61,114 bases of DNA from an uncultured Lachnospiraceae bacterium (GTDB taxonomy: Bacteria > Bacillota > Clostridia > Lachnospirales > Lachnospiraceae): assembly GCA_947628045.1 (NCBI GenBank), contig CANQYP010000002.1, positions 1 through 61,114 of the forward strand. Direction: 5' to 3'. Shown here one piece after another: positions 6,540-16,024 of this stretch (position 1 is its first letter; every line of letters begins with the position of its first letter). The notes beneath the pieces are model-generated. The model saw only the letters and a list, made by a program, of their open reading frames with translations, was not told where the DNA came from and searched no databases. The position numbers and the translations under genes are program-made.

Positions 6540-9506
6540 ATGAGAAAGATCGCCGTCTTTGCAAAGCTGTCACTTCGGTACTGGCGCAGGCACTGGAAAC
6601 GTTTTCTGACGCTGGCTCTCGTCTGTATACTGAGCGCGGCGGCGCTTGCCTTCTCGGCGCTCTACATCCGCAGTGAGAAGGCGTTCACGTTGGAGCGGAG
6701 GCTGGACCGGCAGGGGGATTATGACGCGATCTTCTACGGCATGGAAGAGCGGGAGCTGCCGCAGATCGCGGAAAACGACCAGGTGAGCGCCTGCGGGTTC
6801 TACCGTGAGCTGGGCTATGTCCGCACGGACGACGGTGCGCAGTACAAGCTGGCGTCCTTTCCGGATGAGGATTCCGCGCGGATCTATCACATGAGCTGTC
6901 TTAGGGGCGCTTATCCTCAAAAAGAGGGCGAGATCGCGATAGACGCCGGGACGGCAAAGCGGATGGGGATCGTACCGGTCCCGGGAGAGAAGGCGAGCCT
7001 TGCGCTGCGCGGTATGGACGGCGAGGCGCTCGGCGAGCGGGAGTTTACCGTCTCGGGTGTTTTTGAGGCGAGCTCCGAGGAGGTCGTGGGCGGGTATTAC
7101 CGTTATCCGCAGACACAGCTTTCCGAAGAATATGTCGTCCCGGCAATCTTTCTTGACGAGGCGGACGCGGCTGCGTTTGACAGCGCTCTTGTCACCGCCT
7201 TCTTCCAGACAAAGAGCGATTCCGTGGACGTCGCGTTTCAGATCGCGGATGCCGGAGTTTCCGCGCGGATCGGATATGAGGTCTCGCTTGGAAGGACGGA
7301 CGCTCAGTCCGCTCTGCTCGGAATCCTGGACCACATCAGCAGCGGGTACGGGGAGATTACGGCTGCAACGCTGCTCGACGCCGTGAGGGACGGGAACGTG
7401 TGGAAGGACTTCTATTCTTCCGTGCTGATCCCGCTGTTCGCGGCGCTGATCCTTGTGATCGCTGCGGTGTCGGTCTTCGGGCTGGTGCGCAACCTCATTC
7501 TGGAGCGCTCGGCGGAGATCGCCGTTCTGCGCAGCGTCGGAATGACGGGACAGGGCGTGTTTGCATACCTGTTTCTGGAGCTGCTTGCGCTGACCGGGCT
7601 TTTTCTCCTCGCCGGAGTCCTGCTGGGATATGGCTTGCATTTCTGCCTGATCTGCGGCATGAACGTGCTTTTCGGCGCGCGGATGCCGCTCGGCTTTGGC
7701 GTGAGCGCTTATGTTGCCTCGGTCACGCCGAACCCCTGGCGATATGCGCTGTGTGTCGTCGGGCTGGGCAGTCTCGCGGCGGCGTGTCCGGCGCTTTTGC
7801 GGATGGCGAAGAGCACGCCGATCGCGGTGTTCCAGAAACGCTACCTGAAAACGACGGGCAGGAGCAGACGGCATTTCAGCGGGTTCAAAGCGTGCAGCTG
7901 GCGGAAGATCATAGGCAGACAGATCCGTTTTTCGGATCGTTTTGTCCCTGTCATCCTGTGCGTCGTCATGTGCGCGGCGTTCTTTGGGTACAATTATTTC
8001 CGCGCGCTTGCGGACAAGAACAGCGCAGAGTACCGAAACCGTCTGTCCGAGAGCGGACTGGGGGAATGGGATTTCGCCGCAGAGAAGGGCGGCTGGGCGC
8101 AGCTGTCTTCCTTCCAGGCGGAGAACCATCACAACTACGGGATCGCGCAGGAGGCGTACCGGGAGTTTGCCGAAAGCCCGTATATCGGGGATTCCTTCGC
8201 GCGCATGGTGAACCTGTCCACGCGGCTGGCGGTCTCCGGGGAGAGGCGGGAGCGGTTCCGGGAAGTGTTTGCGCCTCTGTCTCTGAGGCAATATAGGGCG
8301 TTCAAGGACTCGGAGGACGACTATGAGCGCACGGAGTATGAGGCGGAGAAGGCGATGACGGAGGCGTACGGCTATGACATGGAGGAGGACGTGTACGCCC
8401 TGCCTTCCATCGGGGTGCCGTGGGAGGAGCTTTCCGAACTCTCTTCCTGTGTGAGAGAAGGGGCGCTCGATCCGGAGAAACTTAAGGACGGGAGCGAGGT
8501 GGCGCTGGTGTTTCCGGCGGAGCTCGCGGCGGATGCCGGGGAGCTGTTCCACGCCGGGGATGTGCTCCCGCTGAGTGATATCCTGCTGTCCGGGGAGGAA
8601 GACCGGTATGATTTCGGAACGCCGTTTGATTACACGGACCCGGTCTATCTGAGGTACGTGAAGGAGCCGGGCGGCGCGACTGTGCGCTACGCGTCCTTCG
8701 CCTATGGGAGCAGAAGAGAGCTCGACCCGAGGATCGGGGCGATCCTTGTCCTGGAGGATGAAGAATTGCTGGAAAAATATACCTTGTCCCGCCTTGAGGC
8801 GGCAAGCTTTTCCGGCGATGCAAATCGGCGCGCGCCCTCTGTCCTGTGCCTGCCGGAGACATTTGCCGCGTGGGGGCTGCCGGATACGCTCTTTACCGAT
8901 GCGCGTTTTTCGCTTGCGAAAGGGGCGGATCTTGAGGACGCCAACGAGCAGTTTTACCGGATGCTCGGCGGCTGCGCGGGCGTCTCGTTTCAGTCCTCTT
9001 ATGAGATACGCGGGCAGATGGAGACCAGCGCGCGCAACACGATGACGGTTTACTATATCATGATCGTCATGCTGATCGGCACAGGGATCCTGGCGGTCGG
9101 CATCAAATTTTACAGCCAGATCCGTCTGAGGACGCAGACCGTCTCCAGACTGCGCGCGATCGGGATGTCCCTGCGGCAGCTGGAGGGGATGATCCTGCGG
9201 CAAAATGCCGTCTGCCCGCTCGTCTGCGGGGGACTCTCTGTGCTGCCGACCGCGCTGTGCCAGCTGTTTTTTCTGTTTATTCGGCGTCAGATCGATACCG
9301 GGGCGTGGGCGGGGATCTCCACGACGGGACTTCCGTGGTACCACAATGTGCCGTTCCGCTACGATCTGTTCGGTTATCATCCGGTGGTCGTCCTGCTTGT
9401 GATCGTGGCGCTGGCGGAGCTGTTGATCGTCCTCGCCACGCTCCCGCAGATCTTCTATTTGAAGAAACAGCGGATCGCGGAGACGATTGATATGGATTCA
9501 TTTTAG
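6540..9506 (+). CDS. FtsX-like ABC transporter permease, large two-domain form
   Basis: 988 residues. An N-terminal membrane helix (~20-42) is followed by a large extracytoplasmic domain, an FtsX core with three membrane segments (~290-415, including LRSVGMTGQGVFAYL), another membrane helix near 465-485, a second large extracytoplasmic domain, and a second FtsX core (~830-980, LRAIGMSLRQLEGM). This fits MacB/LolE-class permeases that work by mechanotransmission rather than classic import. ATG 6540 has AGGGAGGG upstream. The matching ATPase follows 16 bp later, and the BlaI/BlaR1-type pair lies upstream, suggesting an inducible response to envelope-active compounds. Confidence 0.88.
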   Translation: MRKIAVFAKLSLRYWRRHWKRFLTLALVCILSAAALAFSALYIRSEKAFTLERRLDRQGDYDAIFYGMEERELPQIAENDQVSACGFYRELGYVRTDDGAQYKLASFPDEDSARIYHMSCLRGAYPQKEGEIAIDAGTAKRMGIVPVPGEKASLALRGMDGEALGEREFTVSGVFEASSEEVVGGYYRYPQTQLSEEYVVPAIFLDEADAAAFDSALVTAFFQTKSDSVDVAFQIADAGVSARIGYEVSLGRTDAQSALLGILDHISSGYGEITAATLLDAVRDGNVWKDFYSSVLIPLFAALILVIAAVSVFGLVRNLILERSAEIAVLRSVGMTGQGVFAYLFLELLALTGLFLLAGVLLGYGLHFCLICGMNVLFGARMPLGFGVSAYVASVTPNPWRYALCVVGLGSLAAACPALLRMAKSTPIAVFQKRYLKTTGRSRRHFSGFKACSWRKIIGRQIRFSDRFVPVILCVVMCAAFFGYNYFRALADKNSAEYRNRLSESGLGEWDFAAEKGGWAQLSSFQAENHHNYGIAQEAYREFAESPYIGDSFARMVNLSTRLAVSGERRERFREVFAPLSLRQYRAFKDSEDDYERTEYEAEKAMTEAYGYDMEEDVYALPSIGVPWEELSELSSCVREGALDPEKLKDGSEVALVFPAELAADAGELFHAGDVLPLSDILLSGEEDRYDFGTPFDYTDPVYLRYVKEPGGATVRYASFAYGSRRELDPRIGAILVLEDEELLEKYTLSRLEAASFSGDANRRAPSVLCLPETFAAWGLPDTLFTDARFSLAKGADLEDANEQFYRMLGGCAGVSFQSSYEIRGQMETSARNTMTVYYIMIVMLIGTGILAVGIKFYSQIRLRTQTVSRLRAIGMSLRQLEGMILRQNAVCPLVCGGLSVLPTALCQLFFLFIRRQIDTGAWAGISTTGLPWYHNVPFRYDLFGYHPVVVLLVIVALAELLIVLATLPQIFYLKKQRIAETIDMDSF

Positions 9507-9522
9507 GAATGGAGAATGGGCT

Positions 9523-10200
9523 ATGGAGAGAGAAACGATTGCGCTGCGAACGGAGCATCTGTGCAAGACATACGAGGTGGGCGGACAGAAGGTGGAGGCG
9601 CTGAAGGATGTATCGATTTCAATCATCGAAGGGAGTTTTGTCGCGCTGACCGGAACGAGCGGGAGCGGGAAATCAACGCTCATGCACCTGCTGGGCGGGC
9701 TGGATACGCCGACGTCCGGAGCTGTGTATATTTATGACGTCAATCTCGCCGACTGCGGGGAGCGCCGGCTTGCGAAACTTAGAAGAGAGGAGATCGGCTA
9801 TGTGTTCCAGAATTTTTCTCTCATCGACGAACTGAGCGTGAAGGAGAATATTGTGCTCCCGATCCTGCTCTCCTCCGGGCAGGTGGATGAGGCATACGTC
9901 ACCGGGTTGATGGAACAGCTCGGGATCGCGGAGCGTGCCGGGCATACGCCGACGCAGCTGTCCGGCGGGCAGCAGCAGAGGGTGGCGATCGCGCGCGCCC
10001 TCGCCAATGATCCGTCCGTCATACTCTGCGACGAGCCGACCGGAAACCTGGACAAAAAGACCGGGGCGGAGGTGATGGGGCTCCTGCACGAGATCCACCG
10101 CAGCTACCGCAAGACCTGTCTGGTCGTCACGCACGACCCGGCGGTGGCGGCAGGGGCGGATTATATTCTGAACATCGAAGACGGGCGGGTGCTCGGATAG
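9523..10200 (+). CDS. ABC transporter ATP-binding protein, MacB/LolD type
   Basis: 225 residues. Walker A GTSGSGKS, signature LSGGQQQRVAIARAL and Walker B VILCDEPTGNLD are intact; the DEPTGNLD form is typical of ATPases that pair with FtsX-like permeases. ATG 9523 was preferred to an upstream in-frame codon at 9487, which lies inside the permease gene. It is the partner of the 988-residue permease and is followed by a stem-loop shared with convergent ilvE. Confidence 0.93.
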   Translation: MERETIALRTEHLCKTYEVGGQKVEALKDVSISIIEGSFVALTGTSGSGKSTLMHLLGGLDTPTSGAVYIYDVNLADCGERRLAKLRREEIGYVFQNFSLIDELSVKENIVLPILLSSGQVDEAYVTGLMEQLGIAERAGHTPTQLSGGQQQRVAIARALANDPSVILCDEPTGNLDKKTGAEVMGLLHEIHRSYRKTCLVVTHDPAVAAGADYILNIEDGRVLG

Positions 10201-10243
10201 ATCGAGACCTGACTTGGTAAAAAAATGAAATGGGCAGAGAAAA

Positions 10244-10274
10244 ACCCGGAAAGGTTTTGCAAGCCTTCCCGGGT
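10244..10274. terminator. Bidirectional terminator between the ABC operon and ilvE
   Basis: ACCCGGAAAGG pairs with CCTTCCCGGGT. The + strand reads into AATTTTTG. The - strand pairs better (a G-U replaces the mismatch) and reads into GGGTTTTTCTC. Confidence 0.7.
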
Positions 10275-10328
10275 AATTTTTGTCCTGCGCCGCGGCGCAT
10301 AACAAATATTCTGTTGAATCGCAGCGGT

Positions 10329-11354
10329 TTATTTGATCACTTTGATCCAGCCCTTCGGCGCCTCGATGCGTCCCATCTGAATGCCGGTCAGGGTGTCGTA
10401 CAGCTTTTTCGTGGTCGGTCCCATCTCGCTCATGCCGCTCGGCAGGCAGATCTCCTTGCCGTGGTCGACGATCTTGCCGACCGGGGAGATCACAGCCGCT
10501 GTGCCGCACAGACCGCACTCCGCGAAGTCCTTGACCTCGTCGAAGAAGACCTCGCGCTCCTCGACCTCGAGCCCCAGATATTCCTTTGCCACGACGAGCA
10601 GGGAACGGCGGGTGATGGACGGCAGGATGCTGTTCGACTTCGGCGTCACGACCTTGTTGTCCTTCGTCACGAAGAGGAAGTTCGCCCCGCCGGTCTCCTC
10701 GACCTTCGTGCGGGTGGCGGCGTCGAGGTACATGTTCTCATCGTAACCCTGACGGTGCGCGTCCATGATCGCGTAGAGGCTCATCGCGTAGTTCAGACCT
10801 GCCTTGATGTGACCGGTGCCGTGCGGCGCCGCGCGGTCGTAGTCGCAGACGCGGATGGTCAGCGGCTTTACGCCGCCCTTGAAGTACGGTCCGACCGGAG
10901 TCGTGAACACGCGGAACTGGTATTCGCTGGACGGCTTTACGCCGATGACGGCGTCGCTGCCGAACATGTACGGGCGCACATAGAGCGTGGCGCCGGAGCC
11001 GTAGGGCGGCACGTATGCCTCGTTCGCCGCGACCGTCTGCACGACGGCGTCGATAAATTTATCCTGCGGATAGACCGGCATCTCCAGACGCTTGCAGGAG
11101 TTCTCCATGCGCTCCGCGTTGAGGTCCGGGCGGAAGGTCACGATGTGACCGTCCTCGGTCGTGTATGCTTTCATGCCCTCGAAACAGGTTTGCGCATACT
11201 GGAGCACGCCTGCGCACTCGGTGATCGTCACAGTCGCGTCAGAGATGAGACCGCCCTCGTCCCATGCACCGTCTTTATAGTTGGTGACAAATCTCTTGTC
11301 GGTCTGCACATAGCCGAAACCGAGGTTTGCCCAGTCGATGTTTTTCTTTTCCAT
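10329..11354 (-). CDS. ilvE: Branched-chain amino acid aminotransferase
   Basis: 341 residues, the usual length for the longer bacterial BCAT class. It is a fold-type IV PLP enzyme that interconverts leucine, isoleucine and valine with their 2-oxo acids using glutamate/2-oxoglutarate. Visible family blocks: CFEGMKAYTTEDG, RPYMFGSD, the PLP lysine in GHIKAGLNYA, and the phosphate-binding EVFFDEV...CGTAAVISPVG stretch. The start has AGGGAAGGGG upstream on the - strand. It is monocistronic, with its own consensus promoter (11446-11474) and terminator, and no other ilv/leu gene is nearby. Confidence 0.95.
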   Translation of the reverse strand: MEKKNIDWANLGFGYVQTDKRFVTNYKDGAWDEGGLISDATVTITECAGVLQYAQTCFEGMKAYTTEDGHIVTFRPDLNAERMENSCKRLEMPVYPQDKFIDAVVQTVAANEAYVPPYGSGATLYVRPYMFGSDAVIGVKPSSEYQFRVFTTPVGPYFKGGVKPLTIRVCDYDRAAPHGTGHIKAGLNYAMSLYAIMDAHRQGYDENMYLDAATRTKVEETGGANFLFVTKDNKVVTPKSNSILPSITRRSLLVVAKEYLGLEVEEREVFFDEVKDFAECGLCGTAAVISPVGKIVDHGKEICLPSGMSEMGPTTKKLYDTLTGIQMGRIEAPKGWIKVIK

Positions 11355-11445
11355 TGTATTTGCCCCTTCCCTGATTAAAATGTAAAATGCCGCGGCAGCC
11401 GTCGGAACGCCTCCTGGACAGCCGTGACTTGAAACGATTATCTGT

Positions 11446-11474
11446 AGTTTACGCCTGCTTTTTCACTGTGTCAA
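11446..11474 (-). promoter_or_regulatory. ilvE promoter
   Basis: On the - strand: TTGACA (11474-11469), 17-bp spacer, TAAACT (11451-11446). About 90 bp of leader follows before the start codon; no riboswitch was recognised in it. Confidence 0.7.
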
Positions 11475-11499
11475 GTTAAATCGTTGTGGTGCCGCTTTC

Positions 11500-11528
11500 T
11501 TGACAACCAACCTGCGCGACCATATAAT
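11500..11528 (+). promoter_or_regulatory. Perfect consensus promoter of the alkyltransferase-domain gene
   Basis: TTGACA (11500-11505), 17-bp spacer, TATAAT (11523-11528). It is divergent from the ilvE promoter. Confidence 0.85.
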
Positions 11529-11587
11529 GGTAACGAAATCGGAAATAAAAAGATGCATGCGTTTCTTTAGCGTCAGGAGAGATCAGA

Positions 11588-11944
11588 TTGAACTGGGAAG
11601 AATTGGAGAGGGAAAAACCAGGGACAAAGAGCGGAAATACCTTTGAGGCGATTTACGATATGGTAAAACAGATCCCGCGCGGGAAGGTGGCGACCTATGG
11701 GCAGATCGCGGAGCTTGTCGGGAATCGCAGGCTTTCGCGCGTCGTCGGCTACGCACTGCACGTCAACCCGGATCCGGCGCACATTCCCTGCCACCGCGTG
11801 GTGAACCGGTTCGGCGAGGTGTCGCGCGCGTTCGCGTTCGGTGGGGAGAACCGGCAGATCACGCTTTTGGAGGCTGAGGGCGTGGAATTTAAGGACGGAC
11901 ATGTCGACATGGAGCGGTTCCAGTGGAGAAAAATCCGATTCTGA
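11588..11944 (+). CDS. MGMT-family protein, single-domain, catalytic cysteine retained
   Basis: 118 residues corresponding to only the C-terminal DNA-binding/catalytic domain of O6-alkylguanine-DNA alkyltransferase; the N-terminal RNase-H-like half is absent. The helix-turn-helix region (YGQIAELVGNRRLSRVVGYA) is present, and the active-site motif is IPCHRVV with Cys68. Alkyltransferase-like (ATL) proteins of similar size usually replace this cysteine, so this one may still accept an alkyl group; that is inference. TTG 11588 is the start: AGGAGA lies 7 bases upstream and the next in-frame ATG is about 25 codons in. It has its own consensus promoter. Confidence 0.85.
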   Translation: MNWEELEREKPGTKSGNTFEAIYDMVKQIPRGKVATYGQIAELVGNRRLSRVVGYALHVNPDPAHIPCHRVVNRFGEVSRAFAFGGENRQITLLEAEGVEFKDGHVDMERFQWRKIRF

Positions 11945-11961
11945 ATCCGATCTGCCGGGCT

Positions 11962-12056
11962 GAGGAATTACCCGGAGAAGGATAGCCGCTGGCACGGGAC
12001 GTAAGTACGGGTTGTTGCTGTCCTCAGAGGAATTGCCCGGAGAAGGATATGCCGTT
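11962..12056 (+). repeat. Direct repeat, 65-bp period, in the spacer before the MATE gene
   Basis: A ~29-bp segment starting GAGGAATTACCCGGAGAAGG (11962) recurs as GAGGAATTGCCCGGAGAAGG (12027), with few differences. No gene is seen in this spacer. Confidence 0.65.
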
Positions 12057-12117
12057 GGTGTGATATACGGCTGAGGATAAAAACATTTTGCAGTTATGAC
12101 AAGGCGGAGGCGATAGC

Positions 12118-13494
12118 TTGGAACATGATTTTTCAAAGGGAAGTGTGAGCAGACACATCATGATGCAGGCGGTGCCGCTGATGATTGCGCAGATCCTGCA
12201 ACTTCTCTACAATATCGTGGACCGGATCTACATCGGGCACCTGCCTGGTTCGGACGGTCTTGCACTGACCGGGATCGGGCTTGTCTTTCCGATCGTGTCG
12301 CTGATCAACGCGTTCACGAACCTGTACGGAATGGGCGGTGCGCCGCTGTGTTCGATCGCCCGGGGCGCGGGGAAGACGGAGCAGGCGGAGAAGATCATGG
12401 GAAATTCGGCGACGCTTTTGTTCTTCACATCGTTTGTGATCATGGCGCTGTGCTACGCGTTGAAACGCCCGGTCCTGTATCTGCTGGGCGCGAGCGACGC
12501 CACCTACCCCTACGCGAATACCTACCTGATGATCTATTTGCTCGGCACGGTGTTTTTCATGCTGGGCAACGGGATGAACAATTTTATCACGTCGCAGGGC
12601 TTTCCGCGGATCGCGATGGGGACGACGCTTTTGGGTGCGCTGATCAACCTGGTGCTCGACCCGATCCTGATCTTCGGTTTCGGCATGGGAATCGAGGGCG
12701 CGGCGATCGCGACCGTGGTGGCGCAGATCATCTCGGCGGTGTGGGTGCTGCGGTTCCTGACAGGGAAAAAGGCGATATTGAGACTGAAAAAAGAATATTT
12801 CCGGCTGGAACTGCCGCTGGTGCGCGACATCACGACGCTCGGCACGGCTGGTTTTATCATGCAGGCGACCAACTGCGTCTCGCAGATCGCGTGCAACGCG
12901 ATGCTGAGTATCTATGGCGGAGACTTGTACATCGGGATCATGACGGTGCTGAATTCGATCCGCGAGATCCTGAGCATGCCGGTCATGGGGATCACGCAGG
13001 GCTCGCAGCCGGTGCTCGGGTTCAACTACGGGGCGAGGCAGTACGAGAGGATCCGCAAGGGGATCCGTTTCATGTCCGCGACGGGTGCGCTGTACACGGC
13101 GGCGGCGTGGGGGCTGCTCGTGCTTTTCCCGAAACCGTTTCTGTCGCTCTTCACCGGCAACCGCGCGATGATCGAGGCGGGCGTGCGCTCCGTGCACTTG
13201 TATTTCGCGGGCTTTGTCTTCATGCTGTTCCAGTTCTCCGGGCAGTCGGTGTTCACGGCGCTCGGGAAATCGAAACAGGCGATCTTTTTCTCGCTGTTCC
13301 GCAAGGTGGTCATCGTGCTGCCGCTGACAGTCCTGCTGCCGCGCCTGATGACGGATAGCGTGGCGGGCATTTTCCTCGCCGAGCCGATCTCCAACGTGGT
13401 CGGCGGCATTGCGTGCTTTACGACGATGTATTTCACGGTGTACCGGAAACTGGGGAGAGAGCAGAACAATAGGAATCAAATAAGAAAGCTTTGA
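12118..13494 (+). CDS. MATE-family multidrug/sodium antiporter
   Basis: 458 residues with about 12 hydrophobic segments, the expected MATE length and topology. Family-typical stretches are MMQAVPLMIAQILQLLYNIV near the N-terminus, GMGGAPLCSIARG, and the second-half equivalent MPVMGITQGSQPVLGFNYGA. It exports organic cations or drugs using a sodium or proton gradient; the substrate cannot be read from sequence. The start is TTG 12118 with GGCGGAGG upstream. It is convergent with the small export-protein gene and ends before a shared terminator. Confidence 0.93.
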   Translation: MEHDFSKGSVSRHIMMQAVPLMIAQILQLLYNIVDRIYIGHLPGSDGLALTGIGLVFPIVSLINAFTNLYGMGGAPLCSIARGAGKTEQAEKIMGNSATLLFFTSFVIMALCYALKRPVLYLLGASDATYPYANTYLMIYLLGTVFFMLGNGMNNFITSQGFPRIAMGTTLLGALINLVLDPILIFGFGMGIEGAAIATVVAQIISAVWVLRFLTGKKAILRLKKEYFRLELPLVRDITTLGTAGFIMQATNCVSQIACNAMLSIYGGDLYIGIMTVLNSIREILSMPVMGITQGSQPVLGFNYGARQYERIRKGIRFMSATGALYTAAAWGLLVLFPKPFLSLFTGNRAMIEAGVRSVHLYFAGFVFMLFQFSGQSVFTALGKSKQAIFFSLFRKVVIVLPLTVLLPRLMTDSVAGIFLAEPISNVVGGIACFTTMYFTVYRKLGREQNNRNQIRKL

Positions 13495-13568
13495 GAAAAC
13501 AACTGAAATCGCGCTGAAAAACCAGTGGAATAAACGGGCGGCGGCACAGAGAGAATTCAGAGGTCGAA

Positions 13569-13597
13569 AAAGGCAGGGACATCGACACCCTGCCTTT
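13569..13597. terminator. Bidirectional terminator between convergent MATE and small-export genes
   Basis: AAAGGCAGGG (13569-13578) pairs with CCCTGCCTTT (13588-13597). The + strand continues GCGTTTTT, and the - strand has a matching T-run. Confidence 0.8.
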
Positions 13598-13624
13598 GCG
13601 TTTTTCAAAATAATCTGCGCAGGA

Positions 13625-14101
13625 TCAGCTCAGGATCGCTCCGAACGCGCCGAAGAGTCCCGCGCTCGCCGCGCCCATGATCAGCCCCGCGAGCAGCACG
13701 CCGAGCATGACCGCGATGACGCTGGACTTGAAATCCATATTCAGAATGCTTGCCGCGAGCGTGCCGGTCCACGCGCCGGTGCCCGGGAGCGGGATGCCGA
13801 CGAAGAGCAGGAGCGCGACGAAGAGTCCGCGCCCGGCGCTCGCCTGGAGCTTTCGTCCGCCCTTTTCGCCCTTTTCCAGGCAGAACGTGAAGAGCTTTCC
13901 GATGATCGGCTTATCCTTGCCCCAGTTCAGCACGGAACGCGCGAACAGATAGATGAACGGGACCGGGATCATGTTCCCGAGGATCGCGATCACATAGGTC
14001 TGGACCAGCGGAAGACCGCGCAGCACCCCGACCGGGATCGCTCCGCGCAGCTCGACGAGCGGCACCATAGAGATAAAGAACACAAGCAGATAGTTCAGCA
14101 T
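13625..14101 (-). CDS. COG2426 / small multidrug export family membrane protein
   Basis: 158 residues, four to five hydrophobic segments. The N-terminal block SMVPLVELRGAIPVG and the later GIPLPGTGAWTG are characteristic of the Sm_multidrug_ex family. The family name implies drug export, but direct functional evidence for the family is thin, so the role is uncertain. GAAAGGAG precedes the ATG on the - strand. It is transcribed away from cstA, with ~260 bp between the two starts. Confidence 0.85.
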   Translation of the reverse strand: MLNYLLVFFISMVPLVELRGAIPVGVLRGLPLVQTYVIAILGNMIPVPFIYLFARSVLNWGKDKPIIGKLFTFCLEKGEKGGRKLQASAGRGLFVALLLFVGIPLPGTGAWTGTLAASILNMDFKSSVIAVMLGVLLAGLIMGAASAGLFGAFGAILS

Positions 14102-14288
14102 AAAAGGCTCCTTTCTGATCGGCGGATCCCATGCGGATCCGTGTACGCTGCTTATTATACATGAAACCTATGCGCGAGGGCAAGCATAGATTTCAGATTC
14201 GAAAATGGGCTGCGGCTTTCGTATTTTATTTGGCTCATCATCGCTGAGCGAAATTTGACAAATCGCCCGCAATTTTCAAAAATTAGTG

Positions 14289-14316
14289 TTGAATTTTGGG
14301 CAAAATGTAATATAAT
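14289..14316 (+). promoter_or_regulatory. cstA promoter
   Basis: TTGAAT (14289-14294), 16-bp spacer, TATAAT (14311-14316), 45 bp before the start codon. Confidence 0.65.
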
Positions 14317-14361
14317 GAAAGCATAAATATTAAATTTCTCTAAAAAGAGGGAGGGAGCTTT

Positions 14362-15819
14362 ATGATTAGTTTTTTCATCTGTTTGATTCTGCTGATCGGC
14401 GGATACTTTGTCTATGGCAAGGTCGTGGATAACACCTTCGCCCCGGACGACAGGGAGACGCCGGCGGTCAAGATCAATGACGGCGTCGACTATGTGGTGC
14501 TGCCGCAGTGGCGTCTGTTCATGATTCAGCTGCTGAATATTGCTGGTCTTGGACCGATCTTCGGCGCGCTGCAGGGCGCTCTGTGGGGACCGATCGTGTT
14601 CCTGTGGATCACCTTCGGCACGATCTTCGCGGGCGCGGTGCACGACTACTTCTCCGGCATGATGAGCGAGCGCAACGACGGCGCCTCTATCTCTGAGGTC
14701 TGCGGTATCTATCTGGGCGGCATCATGAAGAACGTGATGCGCGTGTTCAACGTGGTCCTGCTGATCATGGTCGGTACCGTGTTCGCGGTGGGTCCGGCAG
14801 GCATCATCGTGAAACTGATCACCGAGAATGGCGGCAGCGGTTTCTTCGCGCAGACGATGTTCTGGCTGATCCTGATCCTGGTTTACTACTTTATCGCGAC
14901 GTTTCTGTCGATCGATAAGATCATCGGCAAGATCTACCCGGTGTTCGGCATCTGCCTGATCATCATGGCGATCGGCGTTGCGGTCGGTATCTTCACGCAC
15001 GGCTACACGATTCCTGAGATCTGGTCCGCGTTTGGCAGCCGGCATCCGGCAGGGACGCCGATCTGGTCGTTCATGTTCATCACGGTGGCATGCGGCGCGA
15101 TCTCCGGTTTCCACGCGACACAGTCTCCGCTGATGGCTCGCTGCATGAAGAACGAGCATCAGGGACACTTCGTATTCTACGGCGCAATGGTGGCTGAGGG
15201 CGTGATCGCCCTGATCTGGGCGGCGGCTGGATGCTCGCTGTACGAGCTGACCGGCGGTCTCTCTACCGGCTTGAATGACATTATCGCGCAGGGACAGCCC
15301 GCGGCGGTCTATGACGTCTGCTCCAAGACGATGGGCGGTATCGGTATCGCGCTTGCGATGCTGGGCGTTGTGGCATGTCCGATCACTTCCGGCGACACGG
15401 CGTTCCGTTCCGCGCGTCTGGTGCTTGCCGACTGGCTGAAGATGGACCAGGCGAGCATGAAGAACCGCCTTATCCTCTGTATCCCGGTACTCGGCGTAGG
15501 CGCGTTCCTCGGCATCGGCAACAGTGTAGGCTGGTTCAGCTATCAGGTGATCTGGCGTTATTTCTCCTGGACGAACCAGACGCTCGCGATGATCGTTCTG
15601 TGGACGGCGAGCATGTATCTGTACAAGGAGAAGAAGAACTACTGGATCACCGCGGTTCCTGCGACCTTCATGAGCGCGGTCTCCATGACCTATTTCGTGG
15701 CGGCGGGCGAGTGCCTGAACCTCGGCACGAAGATCGCTTACCCGGTAGGTCTGATCCTCGCGGTCGTATTCCTCGGCATCTTCGTCATGGCGACAAGAAA
15801 GCAGCCGAAGAGCGCATAG
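14362..15819 (+). CDS. cstA: CstA-family peptide/pyruvate transporter
   Basis: 485 residues, highly hydrophobic, about 13 membrane segments. Family signatures near the N-terminus include NIAGLGPIFGALQGALWGP and the HDYFSGMMSERNDGASISE block; TQSPLMARC and ACPITSGDTAFRSARL appear later. It is shorter than the ~700-residue enterobacterial CstA, as is usual for clostridial members. CstA proteins take up peptides or pyruvate on carbon limitation. A strong AGGGAGGGAG site precedes ATG 14362. It is monocistronic, with its own promoter and terminator. Confidence 0.93.
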   Translation: MISFFICLILLIGGYFVYGKVVDNTFAPDDRETPAVKINDGVDYVVLPQWRLFMIQLLNIAGLGPIFGALQGALWGPIVFLWITFGTIFAGAVHDYFSGMMSERNDGASISEVCGIYLGGIMKNVMRVFNVVLLIMVGTVFAVGPAGIIVKLITENGGSGFFAQTMFWLILILVYYFIATFLSIDKIIGKIYPVFGICLIIMAIGVAVGIFTHGYTIPEIWSAFGSRHPAGTPIWSFMFITVACGAISGFHATQSPLMARCMKNEHQGHFVFYGAMVAEGVIALIWAAAGCSLYELTGGLSTGLNDIIAQGQPAAVYDVCSKTMGGIGIALAMLGVVACPITSGDTAFRSARLVLADWLKMDQASMKNRLILCIPVLGVGAFLGIGNSVGWFSYQVIWRYFSWTNQTLAMIVLWTASMYLYKEKKNYWITAVPATFMSAVSMTYFVAAGECLNLGTKIAYPVGLILAVVFLGIFVMATRKQPKSA

Positions 15820-15881
15820 AGGGACGAAGAGCGATAGCGCAAGGTTTGATATTTGCTTACATATGAATGGAAGACAGGAAG

Positions 15882-15908
15882 GGCGCGGCGGATACGGTCT
15901 GCCGCGCC
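15882..15908 (+). terminator. cstA terminator
   Basis: GGCGCGGC (15882-15889) pairs with GCCGCGCC (15901-15908), followed by GTTCTTAT. Confidence 0.65.
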
Positions 15909-16024
15909 GTTCTTATCTGTCTTTACTTGTAGCAGCTTTACATTTATGATAATATAGGAATGCAAATTTGAAAGATCAGATCATGAAGAGAACTGCGTGT
16001 CCATTTGAGAAAGGAAAGCGAGCA

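Noticed and set aside
6570-9380. 936-codon open frame on the minus strand
   Set aside because: It lies wholly opposite the FtsX-type permease gene, has no ribosome site or recognisable domain, and is arginine/histidine/proline-rich as expected for antisense frames of GC-rich genes.
10230-11378. 382-codon open frame on the plus strand opposite ilvE
   Set aside because: Starts in the terminator region and has shadow-type composition; ilvE on the other strand has promoter, ribosome site and terminator.
15820-16024. Gene or riboswitch between cstA and the next gene
   Set aside because: Only the cstA terminator and the ribosome site of the next gene could be supported.
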